Positions 36,789-45,589 are shown, numbered from the stretch's first letter. The stretch: DNA of 64,000 bases from Hoeflea sp. (GCF_002733955.1 NZ_NVXQ01000008.1:62001-126000), one strand, 5' to 3'. The notes: a model not told the origin generated them from the letters alone. Numbers and translations: made by a program.

Positions 36789-38174
36789 TCAGTCCACCGG
36801 CAAGCCGCTCGGCACCCGTGCAGGCCGTCCAAGCCGCCCCTTGTCCTCGCCCGTCAACGCCTCGAGAAAGGCAATGAGATCCGAGACCTCGCGGTCCGAA
36901 AGCGACACCGGATCGATATCGACGCGCGCCCGCAGCCGCGCCCGCTCTCGTCTGTCCTCGAACGAGATGAAATCGACCCGTGCGAAGCGCTCGTCAGGCG
37001 GCAATTGCACCATCTCTGGCGTCCAGTCATCCAGTGCCGCCACGGGATCAAGATGATGCCGGACAATCCCTTCCAGGCTTGCATAGGCCCCGTTGTGGCC
37101 CCACGGCCCGGTCAACGCCACATTGCGCAGCATCGGCGTGCGGAAACTGTAGGCGTCTTCCAGCCGGTCCGATTCCGCCATCCGTCCGACATCACGGACA
37201 TAGGGATCGAACCGCCGCGTCCGGCCCGGGCCGAAATGCGGCAGCGCCAGCGCATGAAATTCCTGGTCCGACATCAGCGTGCCCGAATGACAGCGCGCGC
37301 ATTGCGCCTTGCCGTAAAACAGCTCCATCCCGGCTCGTGCCTGCGGACCAAGCGCGGCCGCATCGCCCGCGAGATAGCGGTCGAAAGCACTGTCCGTGCT
37401 GCGCCATTCGGAATTGATGAAATCACCCAGCGCATTGGCGATATGGACAATGCTCAGGTCTCCCGGCCCACCAATTTCGGGATCCGCCTCGCGGAACATG
37501 TCAACATAGTCCGCAATCCCGCGCACCCGCTCCACCAGCAGCGGCCAGACATAATCGATCCGGTCATAGGCCGCCCCGGCGATCTTGTTTTCCTCCGGAT
37601 TGCCGGCCATCTCGGTTTCCGAGGTCAGCGGAAACAGCGCCTGCGCCGCCAATATGCCCTTCAGGCCTTCCGGCAGATATTCTTCCGCCGGGGAGTTGAA
37701 GCCGTTGCCGAAAATGTCGTCGATGCTCAGCCGCCCGTCGTGAAACAGCACCCGGATCTCGCGGGCGCCGAGATTGAACAGCGCCGACGCATTGCGCGGC
37801 ACCCGCTTTTCGATCCTGTCCGCGCCTTCGCCGGTCGTCCGCTTGAGACCCAGGCCCATGCCACCTTCGCCGACACCCAGCGCCAGCCCGTCGCCTGAGG
37901 CCAGATCATGGTGGTGGCAGGTCCCACAGGAGATATTGCGATTGCCCGACAGCACCGGATCGTAAAACAGCAGCCGTCCTATCTCGGCGAGACTGGGATC
38001 ATACGCGTGAAAATCCACCTCGCGCAGGGGTTCAGGCAGCGGGGTGAGACCGGCGGCCTCGGCGGGCGTGACAAGCCCCGCCAGGCCAAGCAGGGCAGCA
38101 GCAAGCAGGGTGCGGCCAGCAGCAAGGTGGCGCGGCACATCGCTTCGCCAGGCAGGCACTCCCCTTCCGCTCAT
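36789..38174 (-). CDS. Di-heme cytochrome c peroxidase / MauG-family protein
   Basis: The 461-residue exported protein has a signal peptide (ending near TPAEA) and two heme-binding CxxCH motifs: CGTCH near residue 75 and CARCH near residue 300. The order and spacing are those of the MauG/CcpA family, which reduces peroxide or oxidises protein targets. The start at 38174 has GGAGGAACGGGAG upstream. It is divergent from a Sel1-repeat gene and lies between two operator-controlled units, but has no operator copy itself. Confidence 0.88.
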   Translation of the reverse strand: MSGRGVPAWRSDVPRHLAAGRTLLAAALLGLAGLVTPAEAAGLTPLPEPLREVDFHAYDPSLAEIGRLLFYDPVLSGNRNISCGTCHHHDLASGDGLALGVGEGGMGLGLKRTTGEGADRIEKRVPRNASALFNLGAREIRVLFHDGRLSIDDIFGNGFNSPAEEYLPEGLKGILAAQALFPLTSETEMAGNPEENKIAGAAYDRIDYVWPLLVERVRGIADYVDMFREADPEIGGPGDLSIVHIANALGDFINSEWRSTDSAFDRYLAGDAAALGPQARAGMELFYGKAQCARCHSGTLMSDQEFHALALPHFGPGRTRRFDPYVRDVGRMAESDRLEDAYSFRTPMLRNVALTGPWGHNGAYASLEGIVRHHLDPVAALDDWTPEMVQLPPDERFARVDFISFEDRRERARLRARVDIDPVSLSDREVSDLIAFLEALTGEDKGRLGRPARVPSGLPVD

Positions 38175-38279
38175 CTCCCGTTCCTCCACGGACGGCCACC
38201 CCCTCGGCTCATCATCTTGCCACCCCTGATGCACCACCCCTATTGTCGGCATCGGGAATCCAGATCGAAAGAATGGCAA

Positions 38280-38777
38280 ATGAACCTTCCGCTTGCAAAC
38301 GCCAAACACGGCCTCATCGCTCTTGCCGTAGCGTTGGCCATCGCCGTCCCGGCACAGGCCGAGATCGAAAAGGGCCGCGTGCTGATGGAAAGCCACAGGT
38401 TCGAGGAAGCCATGGCCGAGTTCCTGCCCGCCGCCCGTTCCGGCAATGCCGATGCGGAGGAACTGATCGGCGTCATGTACGCCATGGGACTGGGCGTCGA
38501 ACGCGACGATGAACGCGCGTTTGAATGGTATCTGCGCGCCTCTATGAAGGGTCACCCCGGCGCGCAATCGGGCGTCGGCTGGTACTTCGAGGTCGGCCGC
38601 GGCACTGCAGTCGATCTGGTGCGCGCCTATCTCTGGTACGGCCTTTCGGCCATCGGCGGCGATCCGGATGCGGCCATTTCGATTGAGGAAGTGGCAAAGA
38701 AAATGACGCCCGACCAGATCCGCCGCGCCGATGTGCTGATCAATGATTACCGGCCCTGGATGTACCCGTTCCGCTGA
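38280..38777 (+). CDS. Exported Sel1-repeat protein
   Basis: The 165-residue protein has a signal peptide (cleavage near PAQA, residue 26) and two to three Sel1-like repeats of the form A..LIGVMYAMGLGVERDDERAFEWYLRAS and AQSGVGWYFEVGRGTAVDLVRAYLWYGLSA. These helical repeats mediate protein contacts. It is divergent from the di-heme peroxidase across about 105 bases and ends in a strong terminator. Function unknown. Confidence 0.85.
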   Translation: MNLPLANAKHGLIALAVALAIAVPAQAEIEKGRVLMESHRFEEAMAEFLPAARSGNADAEELIGVMYAMGLGVERDDERAFEWYLRASMKGHPGAQSGVGWYFEVGRGTAVDLVRAYLWYGLSAIGGDPDAAISIEEVAKKMTPDQIRRADVLINDYRPWMYPFR

Positions 38778-38797
38778 ATCAGCCGTCCAACAAAAAA

Positions 38798-38819
38798 CCG
38801 CCCGGCGTGAACCGGGCGG
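38798..38819. terminator. Hairpin terminator between Sel1 gene and dctP2
   Basis: CCGCCCGG and CCGGGCGG pair perfectly around CGTGAA. An A-run precedes it (a T-run on the minus strand), so it is best placed to end the convergent dctP2 transcript and may also act on the Sel1 gene. Confidence 0.8.
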
Positions 38820-38846
38820 CTTGCATTTCAGCCTTGGCCGACGGCC

Positions 38847-39926
38847 TTACTGCATGTCCTTCATCGCACCGTTGTCGATCATCTCGGAAGCCTTTGCGGC
38901 TTCGGCGACCAGCAGGTCATAGAAGGTCGCGCCGCCCTGGACATTGGTCTTGAACCATTCGAAGACCGGCGTTGCGGCTTCCTTGAACTGGGCTTTTTCT
39001 TCCATCGTCGGCACATAGACCGAACCGCCGTCCTCGGTGAAGGCCTTGTAGGCCTCGATCGACTTGCGCTTGGGCGAGGCGAATGTCGCCTGCTGCAGGG
39101 CGGCAAAACCATCGACCACGACCCGGCGCAGGTTCTCGTCCAGCCCCATGAAGCGGTCATTGTTCATGTACCACAGCGCGCCCATGTAGGAGTGACCGTC
39201 AAGCGTGAGATACTTCAAGCCGGCATCTGGGAACTTCATTCCCATGATGTCGGTGATGCCGTTCTGGGTGCCTTCAACCACGCCGGTCTGGAACGAGGTG
39301 AACAGTTCCGGCCACGGGATCGGCGTCGGTGAAGCGCCCATCGAGCGCACCAGTTCCTGCGGCAGGTCGGCAACCACGGTGCGGATCTTCAACCCTTCCA
39401 TGTCGGACGGCGATCGGATTTCGCGCTTGGTGTTGGCAAAATTGCGCCAGCCACCGGTGTTGCCGATGGTCATCAGCCGGATCATGTCGCCGGAATCGGC
39501 CAGCATCTGCTCGCGCAGCGCCCGGGTGAAGGTACCTTCGGTCAGCACGGCTTCGGCAATACGGTCATCACGCAGCAGGTAGGGCAGATCCAGCACCTGC
39601 ACGTAAGGGAAGATCCCCGACGCGCCGCCGGAGGTGGAGATGTAGATGTCGATCGAGCCGTCGGCGATGCCCTGCAGGCATTCGGCCCCGGTCGAGCAGA
39701 GCTGTGTTCCAATGAACAGCTCCACTTCGATGGCGCCGTTCGAAGCCTTCTCGACGTAATCCTTGAACACGATGAGACCGTCATAGTCCTCGTCGTTTTC
39801 ATTCGAGTTTGCCGTGGCCCGCAGCTTGATGTCGGCCGCCTGTGCAGCCGATATCATGCCGCCCGCCAGAACCGTCAGGCCCAGTGCAGCCGCCGTCAGT
39901 GTTTTCATTGCCTGTTTCAAGATCAT
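38847..39926 (-). CDS. TRAP transporter solute-binding protein DctP (system 2)
   Basis: The 359-residue binding protein starts at the ATG at 39926 (MILKQAMKTLTAAALG...), with GGGAGG upstream and signal cleavage near AQAA. Family features include YVEKASNGAIEVELF, and the later EGTQNGITDI and GLKYLTLDGHSYMGALWYM. Two Cys (LCSTGAEC) could form a disulfide. It has its own promoter with operator copy 3, 35 bases upstream, although it follows dctQ2-dctM2. The ligand is likely the substrate of this cluster, sulfoquinovose or a glycoside of it; this is inference. Confidence 0.9.
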   Translation of the reverse strand: MILKQAMKTLTAAALGLTVLAGGMISAAQAADIKLRATANSNENDEDYDGLIVFKDYVEKASNGAIEVELFIGTQLCSTGAECLQGIADGSIDIYISTSGGASGIFPYVQVLDLPYLLRDDRIAEAVLTEGTFTRALREQMLADSGDMIRLMTIGNTGGWRNFANTKREIRSPSDMEGLKIRTVVADLPQELVRSMGASPTPIPWPELFTSFQTGVVEGTQNGITDIMGMKFPDAGLKYLTLDGHSYMGALWYMNNDRFMGLDENLRRVVVDGFAALQQATFASPKRKSIEAYKAFTEDGGSVYVPTMEEKAQFKEAATPVFEWFKTNVQGGATFYDLLVAEAAKASEMIDNGAMKDMQ

Positions 39927-39961
39927 CGATAACCCTCCCGTTGAGACCTGTTTGTGTTCTT

Positions 39962-39975
39962 GTCTTATATAAGAC
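39962..39975. promoter_or_regulatory. 14-bp palindromic operator, copy 3 (dctP2)
   Basis: An exact copy of GTCTTATATAAGAC, 35 bases before the dctP2 start, in the gap after dctM2. It gives the binding-protein gene a promoter of its own, under the same control as the upstream permease genes. Confidence 0.85.
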
Positions 39976-40047
39976 ACAAGATTGATGACGCGTCTGGTCT
40001 TGTCAACCGCACGTCTTGCCCGACCTTCGATGTCGCCCGCATGACAC

Positions 40048-41337
40048 TCACCGGGCAAAGCCGAACAATTGCGGCATGAACAGCGAGATCTGCGGAATGA
40101 AGGTGATCAGGAAGATCACCACCACTTCCACCAGCAGGAAGGGCAGAATTGCCTTGGCAATGGTTTCCACCCGTTCACCCGACACGCTGGAGGTGACAAA
40201 CAGCACCAGCCCCATCGGCGGCGTCGCCAGCCCGACTGTCAGGTTGACACTCATGATGATGGCGAAATGCACCGGGTGAACCCCGAGATCGGTAAAGATC
40301 GGCCCCAGGATCGGCCCCAGGATGATGATCGCCGGCCCGGCATCGAGAAACATCCCGACGATGAACAAGAGCACATTGATCAGGAACAGCAGAATATAGG
40401 GATTGTCCGACAGGCCGAGAATGAAATTGGCCAGAACTTCCGGCGTGTGCGACAGGCTGACCACGGTCTTGAACGCCATCGCAGCCCCCACCAGAAGCAG
40501 CACCACCGACGTGGTCATCGCGGCCTTGGTCAGCACCTTCGGAAGATCCGCCCATCCCATGGTCTTGAGGATGAACATTGCCACGATCAAGGCATAGACG
40601 GCGGCGACCGCGGAGGCTTCCGTCGGCGTGAACACCCCGCCCAGGATACCGCCCAGTATGATCACCGGCGTCAGCAGCGGGAAGAAGGCCTTCAGGCTCG
40701 CCTGACCGCGTTCGGGCCAGGTCGCCTTGTGCGCGGCAACGGGAAATCCGTGCCGCCTGGCAAGAAAGCCGACGACGCTCATCAGGCCGACGCCGACCAG
40801 AACGCCAGGCACGATGCCGGCGAGGAACAGTGCCGCAACGGATTCCCCCATCACATAGGCATAGATGATCATGATCCCAGAGGGCGGGATGATCGGCCCG
40901 ATCACCGATGATGCCGCCGTCACCGCAGCCGCGAACTTGCGGCTGTAGCCGTTCTTTTCCATCGCCGGGATCAGCATTGACCCCAGTGCCGAAACATCCG
41001 CGACAGCCGAACCGGAGAGGCCAGCAAACAGCATCGAGGACAGAATATTCACATGCGCCAGACCGCCCTTGAGGTGCCCGATCATCGCCTGGCTGAACTC
41101 GACGATCCGCATGGTGATGCCGCCGCGGTTCATCAGCTCGCCCGCCAGCATGAAGAATGGGATCGCCATCAAGGGGAACGAATCCATACCGGTGTAGACA
41201 TTGCGGTAAAGCAGCGCCAGATCGCGCTCCTGGCCATTGAGCCAGAGCAGGAAACCGGGCGCTGCCAGCATGCCGAAGAACACCGGCAGGCCGATCATCA
41301 GAAAAATCAGGAACAGCGGCAGGAAGAAGAACAGCAT
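40048..41337 (-). CDS. TRAP transporter large permease DctM (system 2)
   Basis: The 429-residue permease has about 12 helices and family segments SGSAVADVSALGSMLIPAM, GPIIPPSGIMIIYAYVMGESVAA, GGVFTPTEASAVAAVYA and NLTVGLATPPMGLVLFV. It lies 3 bases after dctQ2 and so belongs to dctQ2-dctM2. Confidence 0.92.
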   Translation of the reverse strand: MLFFFLPLFLIFLMIGLPVFFGMLAAPGFLLWLNGQERDLALLYRNVYTGMDSFPLMAIPFFMLAGELMNRGGITMRIVEFSQAMIGHLKGGLAHVNILSSMLFAGLSGSAVADVSALGSMLIPAMEKNGYSRKFAAAVTAASSVIGPIIPPSGIMIIYAYVMGESVAALFLAGIVPGVLVGVGLMSVVGFLARRHGFPVAAHKATWPERGQASLKAFFPLLTPVIILGGILGGVFTPTEASAVAAVYALIVAMFILKTMGWADLPKVLTKAAMTTSVVLLLVGAAMAFKTVVSLSHTPEVLANFILGLSDNPYILLFLINVLLFIVGMFLDAGPAIIILGPILGPIFTDLGVHPVHFAIIMSVNLTVGLATPPMGLVLFVTSSVSGERVETIAKAILPFLLVEVVVIFLITFIPQISLFMPQLFGFAR

Positions 41338-41340
41338 GGC

Positions 41341-41934
41341 CTATTCCACCGCCACGATCATGCGGTCACGATCATCGGGCAGGTCTGCCTCCGGATTGAT
41401 GATATGGGCACAGGCCTTGAGGCACAGCTCGACATTGACAAGGCACATCAGCAACAGCCCGACCGGCAACGACATGTACATCCAGGCCAGCTTGATCCGC
41501 ACCAGCCCCAGCCCAAGAAACTCAAGCGGCAGCTTCAGCGAGCTCGAGTTGAACAACCAGCCCGACTTGACGTGATTGAGTCCGAGCTGGAACCCGTAAA
41601 CCAGCACGGTCAGCGATACCGCCAGTAGGCAGAGACCCAGAAACGCACCGATCCGCGCCGGCAGCAGGTCCTTGACCATCTCGATCGAGACGAAACCGCC
41701 CCAGCGATAGGCAGACGGCGCGATCAACGCCGTCATCCACAACATCAGGAAGCGCGCGCCCTCGTCCGGCCAGGCAAGCGCACTGCCGACAATGTAGCGG
41801 AAGAACACCTGCAGGATGATGATCAGCACCATCAGGCCCATGGCCACCCAAGCGAATGTCCGCCCCAGGCGCAAGAACAGCGTGTTGAGAGCCGCCAGCG
41901 GCTTGAGCAACGCCAGAATAACCGTCATGGTCAT
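41341..41934 (-). CDS. TRAP transporter small permease DctQ (system 2)
   Basis: The 197-residue protein has four membrane helices and the family segment YIVGSALAWPDEGARFLMLW. It is the first gene of dctQ2-dctM2 and is preceded by operator copy 4 at 39 bases. Confidence 0.88.
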   Translation of the reverse strand: MTMTVILALLKPLAALNTLFLRLGRTFAWVAMGLMVLIIILQVFFRYIVGSALAWPDEGARFLMLWMTALIAPSAYRWGGFVSIEMVKDLLPARIGAFLGLCLLAVSLTVLVYGFQLGLNHVKSGWLFNSSSLKLPLEFLGLGLVRIKLAWMYMSLPVGLLLMCLVNVELCLKACAHIINPEADLPDDRDRMIVAVE

Positions 41935-41972
41935 GGTCCTCCCCAGGCCCAGCCGCCAGAACTTGTCAAACG

Positions 41973-41986
41973 GTCTTATATAAGAC
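41973..41986. promoter_or_regulatory. 14-bp palindromic operator, copy 4 (dctQ2)
   Basis: An exact copy of GTCTTATATAAGAC, 38 bases before dctQ2 and about 55 bases after the stop of the epimerase gene. It marks the promoter of the dctQ2-dctM2 unit. Confidence 0.85.
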
Positions 41987-42039
41987 CCGTATCATGGGCT
42001 TCTATTTCACAGCGTCTGTCAAGTCTTCACACGCGCGTT

Positions 42040-43050
42040 TCAGCTCCGGATGAACACGTGTTCGGTGTGCTGAACCCGCTTTTCGCTCGGCCGCAGCACC
42101 GCGCCGGCAAAGCCAACATGGTTGGGACTGTCGGGCCAGCTCTGGGTTTCGAGACAAAGCCCAGCGCAGGCTGAATAGGGCTTCCCAGCCAGCCCGGCAA
42201 CCGGCGTCGCGACCTTGAAGCCCGTATAAAACTGCAGCCCTGGCTCGGTAGAGCGCAGCTCCATGGCAAGGCCCGAGCGCATCGACCTGAGCAGGGCAAT
42301 CGTGCGCACTGCTTCGCGCTCGTGCGACAGGCAGAAATTATGGTCATAAGCCACCTGCTGACCGTCCGCCCCCTCGCGGCGGATCGGGCGCAACTCGCGG
42401 AAATCGAAATCGGTACCTTCCACCGCCCGGATCTCGCCCGTCGGAATCAGATCCTTATCGACCGGCAGATAATGATCGGCTGCCATCATCAGTTCATGGT
42501 CGAGGATGTCGTCGGCATCATCGAGCGTGAAATAGCTGTGATGTGCAACATTGACCAGTGTCGGCCGGTCGGTGACGCTGGTATAGGTGATCGCCATGCA
42601 GGCGCCTGGACGCAGCTCATAGCGCGCCTCGATCTTCGCGGTGCCGGGATAACCCGACTGGCCATCGGGGTCGACAATCGAGAACACCGCGAAATCACTG
42701 CCATGGCTTTCCAGCGTCCATAGCCGTTTGGCAATGCCGGCGCTGCCGCCATGAAGATGGGCCACACCCCCCTCGTTGCATTCGAGCTGGTAGGTCGTTC
42801 CATCCAGAACGAAGCGTCCGTGCGCAATCCGGTTGGCATGCCGGCCCGCGGTCTGACCGAAATAGGGTGAATGCGCGGGATAGCTATCGAAATCCGGAAA
42901 TCCGAGCGTCAGCGGCGCGGCGTGGCCTTCGAGCCGGAGATCCTGAAGCGTGGCCCCCCAAGACATGATCTTCGCGGTCAGGCCGCTGCCCGAGATCGTG
43001 ATCCGGTGCACGGTCTCGCCGTTTGCCGTCTGGCCGAATGGCTCGATCAT
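42040..43050 (-). CDS. Aldose 1-epimerase (mutarotase)
   Basis: The 336-residue protein is a galactose mutarotase-like enzyme: FGQTAGRHANRIAHGRF, NEGGVAHLHGGSAG, VNVAHHSYFTLDD (catalytic His), and the conserved Glu in the C-terminal GLCLETQSWPDSPNHV. It interconverts alpha and beta anomers. E. coli's sulfoquinovose cluster also contains a mutarotase (YihR), so it fits the pathway. It is upstream of dctQ2 on the same strand but has no operator copy in front of it; its own promoter region at 43051-43129 shows nothing distinctive. Confidence 0.92.
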   Translation of the reverse strand: MIEPFGQTANGETVHRITISGSGLTAKIMSWGATLQDLRLEGHAAPLTLGFPDFDSYPAHSPYFGQTAGRHANRIAHGRFVLDGTTYQLECNEGGVAHLHGGSAGIAKRLWTLESHGSDFAVFSIVDPDGQSGYPGTAKIEARYELRPGACMAITYTSVTDRPTLVNVAHHSYFTLDDADDILDHELMMAADHYLPVDKDLIPTGEIRAVEGTDFDFRELRPIRREGADGQQVAYDHNFCLSHEREAVRTIALLRSMRSGLAMELRSTEPGLQFYTGFKVATPVAGLAGKPYSACAGLCLETQSWPDSPNHVGFAGAVLRPSEKRVQHTEHVFIRS

Positions 43051-43129
43051 CTTGGCTGTCTCCCGTCAATCAGATTGGAACGTCCCGACGAAAGCCATGC
43101 CCCGCTTTCGGGTGCGGCGCAAGCCTTCG

Positions 43130-44314
43130 TCAGCGTGTCAGCTGGCGCGTTGCCGCTTCCAGCCCGGCCAGCGTCATCGGAAACATCCTGTCGCCGAACA
43201 GCTGCCGGATCAGGGCTGTGGAATGGGTGTGCTGCCAATAGGCTTCCGGTGTCGGGTTGAGCCAGGCCACCTTGTGGAAATGGTTGAGCACACGCGTCAG
43301 CCAGACCTGGCCTGGCTCCTCGTTCCAGTGCTCCACCGATCCGCCGGGGGAGACGATTTCATAAGGGCTCATGGCGGCGTCGCCGACAAAGATCACCCGG
43401 TAATCCGAGCCGTAGGTGCGCAACACTTCCGCCGTCGGCAGCAACTCTTGCCGCCGCCGGCGGTTGTCACGCCAGACCCCCTCGTAGAGGCAATTGTGGA
43501 AGTAAAAATATTCCATGTACCGGAATTCGGCGCGCGCTGCCGAGAACAGCTCCTCGACCACCTTGATATGGTCATCCATCGACCCGCCGATATCGAAAAA
43601 CATCAACAGCTTGACCGCGTTGCGCCGCTCCGGCCGTGTCTTCACATCGAGCCAGCCATGTTCGGCCGTCGACTGGATGGTGCCGGGAAGATCGAATTCC
43701 TCCGCAGCCCCTTCGCGCACCCAGCGCCGTAGCCGCCGCAAGGCCACCTTGATGTTGCGCGTGCCGAGCTCGACCTTGTCGTCGAGATTCCGGAATTCAC
43801 GCTTGTCCCAGACCTTGACCGCGCGGCGGTGCCGGCTTTCCTTCTGGCCGATCCGCACGCCTTCGGGATTGTAGCCATAGGCGCCGAATGGCGAGGTCCC
43901 GGCGGTGCCGATCCACTTCGACCCACCTTGGTGCCGTTTCTGCTGTTCCTCGAGCCGTTGTTTCAGCGTCTCCATCAGCTTGTCGAACCCGCCAAGCGAC
44001 TCGATCAGCTTCTTCTCGTCTTCGCTCAGATGCTTTTCCGCCATCCGCCGAAGCCATTCCTCCGGCAGGTTCTGCGCATCGACGCCGCTCTCGCCGCTGA
44101 TTGCCTCGACCCCGCGGAAATAATGCGAAAACACTTGGTCGAAGCGGTCGATGTGACGCTCGTCCTTCACCAGCGCCGCCCGCGCCAGGTAATAGAACGC
44201 CTCGACATCATATAGCGACAGCCCCGCCTCCAGCCCCTCCATCAGGGTGAGGTATTCGCGCAGCGAGACCGGAACTTTGGCGGCTTTGAGCTCTAGAAAG
44301 AATGGCAGAAACAT
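43130..44314 (-). CDS. CoxE-like von Willebrand A domain protein
   Basis: The 394-residue protein has an N-terminal helical part (LREYLTLMEGLEAGL), a charged middle with a coiled region, and a C-terminal VWA-like domain. The metal-binding motif is DIGGSM near residue 240, a variant of DxSxS in which the first Ser is Gly. Such proteins work with a MoxR ATPase to mature or remodel enzymes. The partner is probably the MoxR gene at 48111, about 3.8 kb away, with unrelated genes between. Confidence 0.87.
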   Translation of the reverse strand: MFLPFFLELKAAKVPVSLREYLTLMEGLEAGLSLYDVEAFYYLARAALVKDERHIDRFDQVFSHYFRGVEAISGESGVDAQNLPEEWLRRMAEKHLSEDEKKLIESLGGFDKLMETLKQRLEEQQKRHQGGSKWIGTAGTSPFGAYGYNPEGVRIGQKESRHRRAVKVWDKREFRNLDDKVELGTRNIKVALRRLRRWVREGAAEEFDLPGTIQSTAEHGWLDVKTRPERRNAVKLLMFFDIGGSMDDHIKVVEELFSAARAEFRYMEYFYFHNCLYEGVWRDNRRRRQELLPTAEVLRTYGSDYRVIFVGDAAMSPYEIVSPGGSVEHWNEEPGQVWLTRVLNHFHKVAWLNPTPEAYWQHTHSTALIRQLFGDRMFPMTLAGLEAATRQLTR

Positions 44315-44408
44315 GCACGCGACATTAGCCGCAATGCGGGTCCGTTGCCAACCGGTTTAGCAGCCATCTGGCTACCAGCCGAAAACAAAGATGTTTGGTT
44401 CGCTCACG

Positions 44409-44789
44409 TCACGATTCGACCGTATTGGCCCTTAGCCAGGCATCAAGTTTGTCCTTGGTGAAGGTACCCGTCTCGATGCTTCGTAAAATGAAGCTGAGAG
44501 TATCGGCTTCCGAGGCAGCAATACGCACCCCATTCAGACGCAGGAACACGTAGACACTGGCAAAACCGACCCGCTTGTTGCCGTCGACGAAACAGTGGTT
44601 CATCGTCAGGCTTTCCCAAAGTGCGGCCGCCTGTTCAAAAATATCGGCATAATAGCCCGATTGCGGACGGTTGATCGCAGCATCCAGCAATCCGGCATCG
44701 CGAATTCCGTCAGCGCCGCCGAATCTCTCAACCTGACGAGCGTGAAGAGCCAGCACGTCGGCCATATCCAGGTAGAGGATCTCGCTCAT
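44409..44789 (-). CDS. doc: Doc-type toxin (Fic/Doc fold)
   Basis: The 126-residue protein has the Fic/Doc motif in NHCFVDGNKRVGFAS (HxFxDGNKR). Doc phosphorylates elongation factor EF-Tu and stops translation. It follows its antitoxin by 9 bases. All motif residues are present, so it looks active. Confidence 0.9.
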   Translation of the reverse strand: MSEILYLDMADVLALHARQVERFGGADGIRDAGLLDAAINRPQSGYYADIFEQAAALWESLTMNHCFVDGNKRVGFASVYVFLRLNGVRIAASEADTLSFILRSIETGTFTKDKLDAWLRANTVES

Positions 44790-44798
44790 CGTCCGAGG

Positions 44799-45029
44799 CT
44801 ACTTGGCCAGTTCTTCGTAGAGACCGCCGAATTGCTCGATACTTTCCTCGTGATAGCGGCGCACCAGTTCCTGCTTGGAGGTCTGGGCAATCCTGCGGTC
44901 GTACTCGGCCTTCGACACCACGACAGCCACATCCCGGCCGTTCTTGCGAATGACAACAGGCTCCGACGCAGAGCTTTCCAGCAGCTCGCCAAAGCGGTTC
45001 TTGGCTTCACTTGCCTGCATGACTTTCAT
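44799..45029 (-). CDS. phd: Phd-type antitoxin
   Basis: The 76-residue protein has the Phd/YefM N-terminal DNA-binding part (MQASEAKNRFGELLESSASEPVVIRKNGRDVAVVVS) and a C-terminal helix that covers the toxin. It precedes doc in one operon and should repress it from the palindrome upstream. Confidence 0.9.
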   Translation of the reverse strand: MKVMQASEAKNRFGELLESSASEPVVIRKNGRDVAVVVSKAEYDRRIAQTSKQELVRRYHEESIEQFGGLYEELAK

Positions 45030-45064
45030 CGCTGCTCTCCATTCAACAACCGGCCCCGTTGGAC

Positions 45065-45078
45065 ATTTTAGCTAAAAT
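45065..45078. promoter_or_regulatory. Palindromic operator of phd-doc
   Basis: ATTTTAGCTAAAAT is a perfect 14-bp palindrome, 35 bases before the phd start, inside an AT-rich patch. This is the usual place for self-repression by the Phd-Doc complex. Confidence 0.75.
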
Positions 45079-45124
45079 AGCCAATTGAGCCAAAATATTC
45101 AAGCGGGCAGCGTCAGGCTGCGTC

Positions 45125-45589
45125 TCAGCGGCTGTACTTGATAAATGGCGTCAGCGTGGCGATGCGGTCATAGAGCTTGCGTGCCGTGGCGTTAAATTCC
45201 TGCGTCATCCAGTAGACGCTTGGGCAGCCATCGGCATCGGCTTGCGCATAGACAGCCTCGATCAGCGCCCGGCCGACACCGGTGCCGCGCACGTCGGGCG
45301 ATGCGTAGAGATCCTGGAGATAGCAGACCGGCTCGATCTTCCAGCCATGCCGATGGTAGATGTAGTGCACCAGTCCGTGGGGTTTTCCGTCGACCAGTGC
45401 CAGCATGCCGCGCGGCTCGTAAAACGAGGCTTCGCCAACCTCATGCGCCCCGGCAATCCGCGACAAGGTGCTCTGGTAGACCTCCTCGGGCACACTCGAC
45501 TCGTAGAATTCGAGGTACAGGGTCCAGAGTCGCCTCCATTCGGCCTCATCGGCTGCCGTGATCGGCCGAATTTCCAAATTGGCGGTCAT
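45125..45589 (-). CDS. GNAT-family N-acetyltransferase
   Basis: The 154-residue protein has the acetyl-CoA binding signature in LYASPDVRGTGVGRALIEAVY near residue 100 and the late MTQEFNATARKLYDRI segment. The start MTANLEIRPI is preceded by AGGAGACTGAA. The acetyl acceptor is unknown. Confidence 0.88.
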   Translation of the reverse strand: MTANLEIRPITAADEAEWRRLWTLYLEFYESSVPEEVYQSTLSRIAGAHEVGEASFYEPRGMLALVDGKPHGLVHYIYHRHGWKIEPVCYLQDLYASPDVRGTGVGRALIEAVYAQADADGCPSVYWMTQEFNATARKLYDRIATLTPFIKYSR

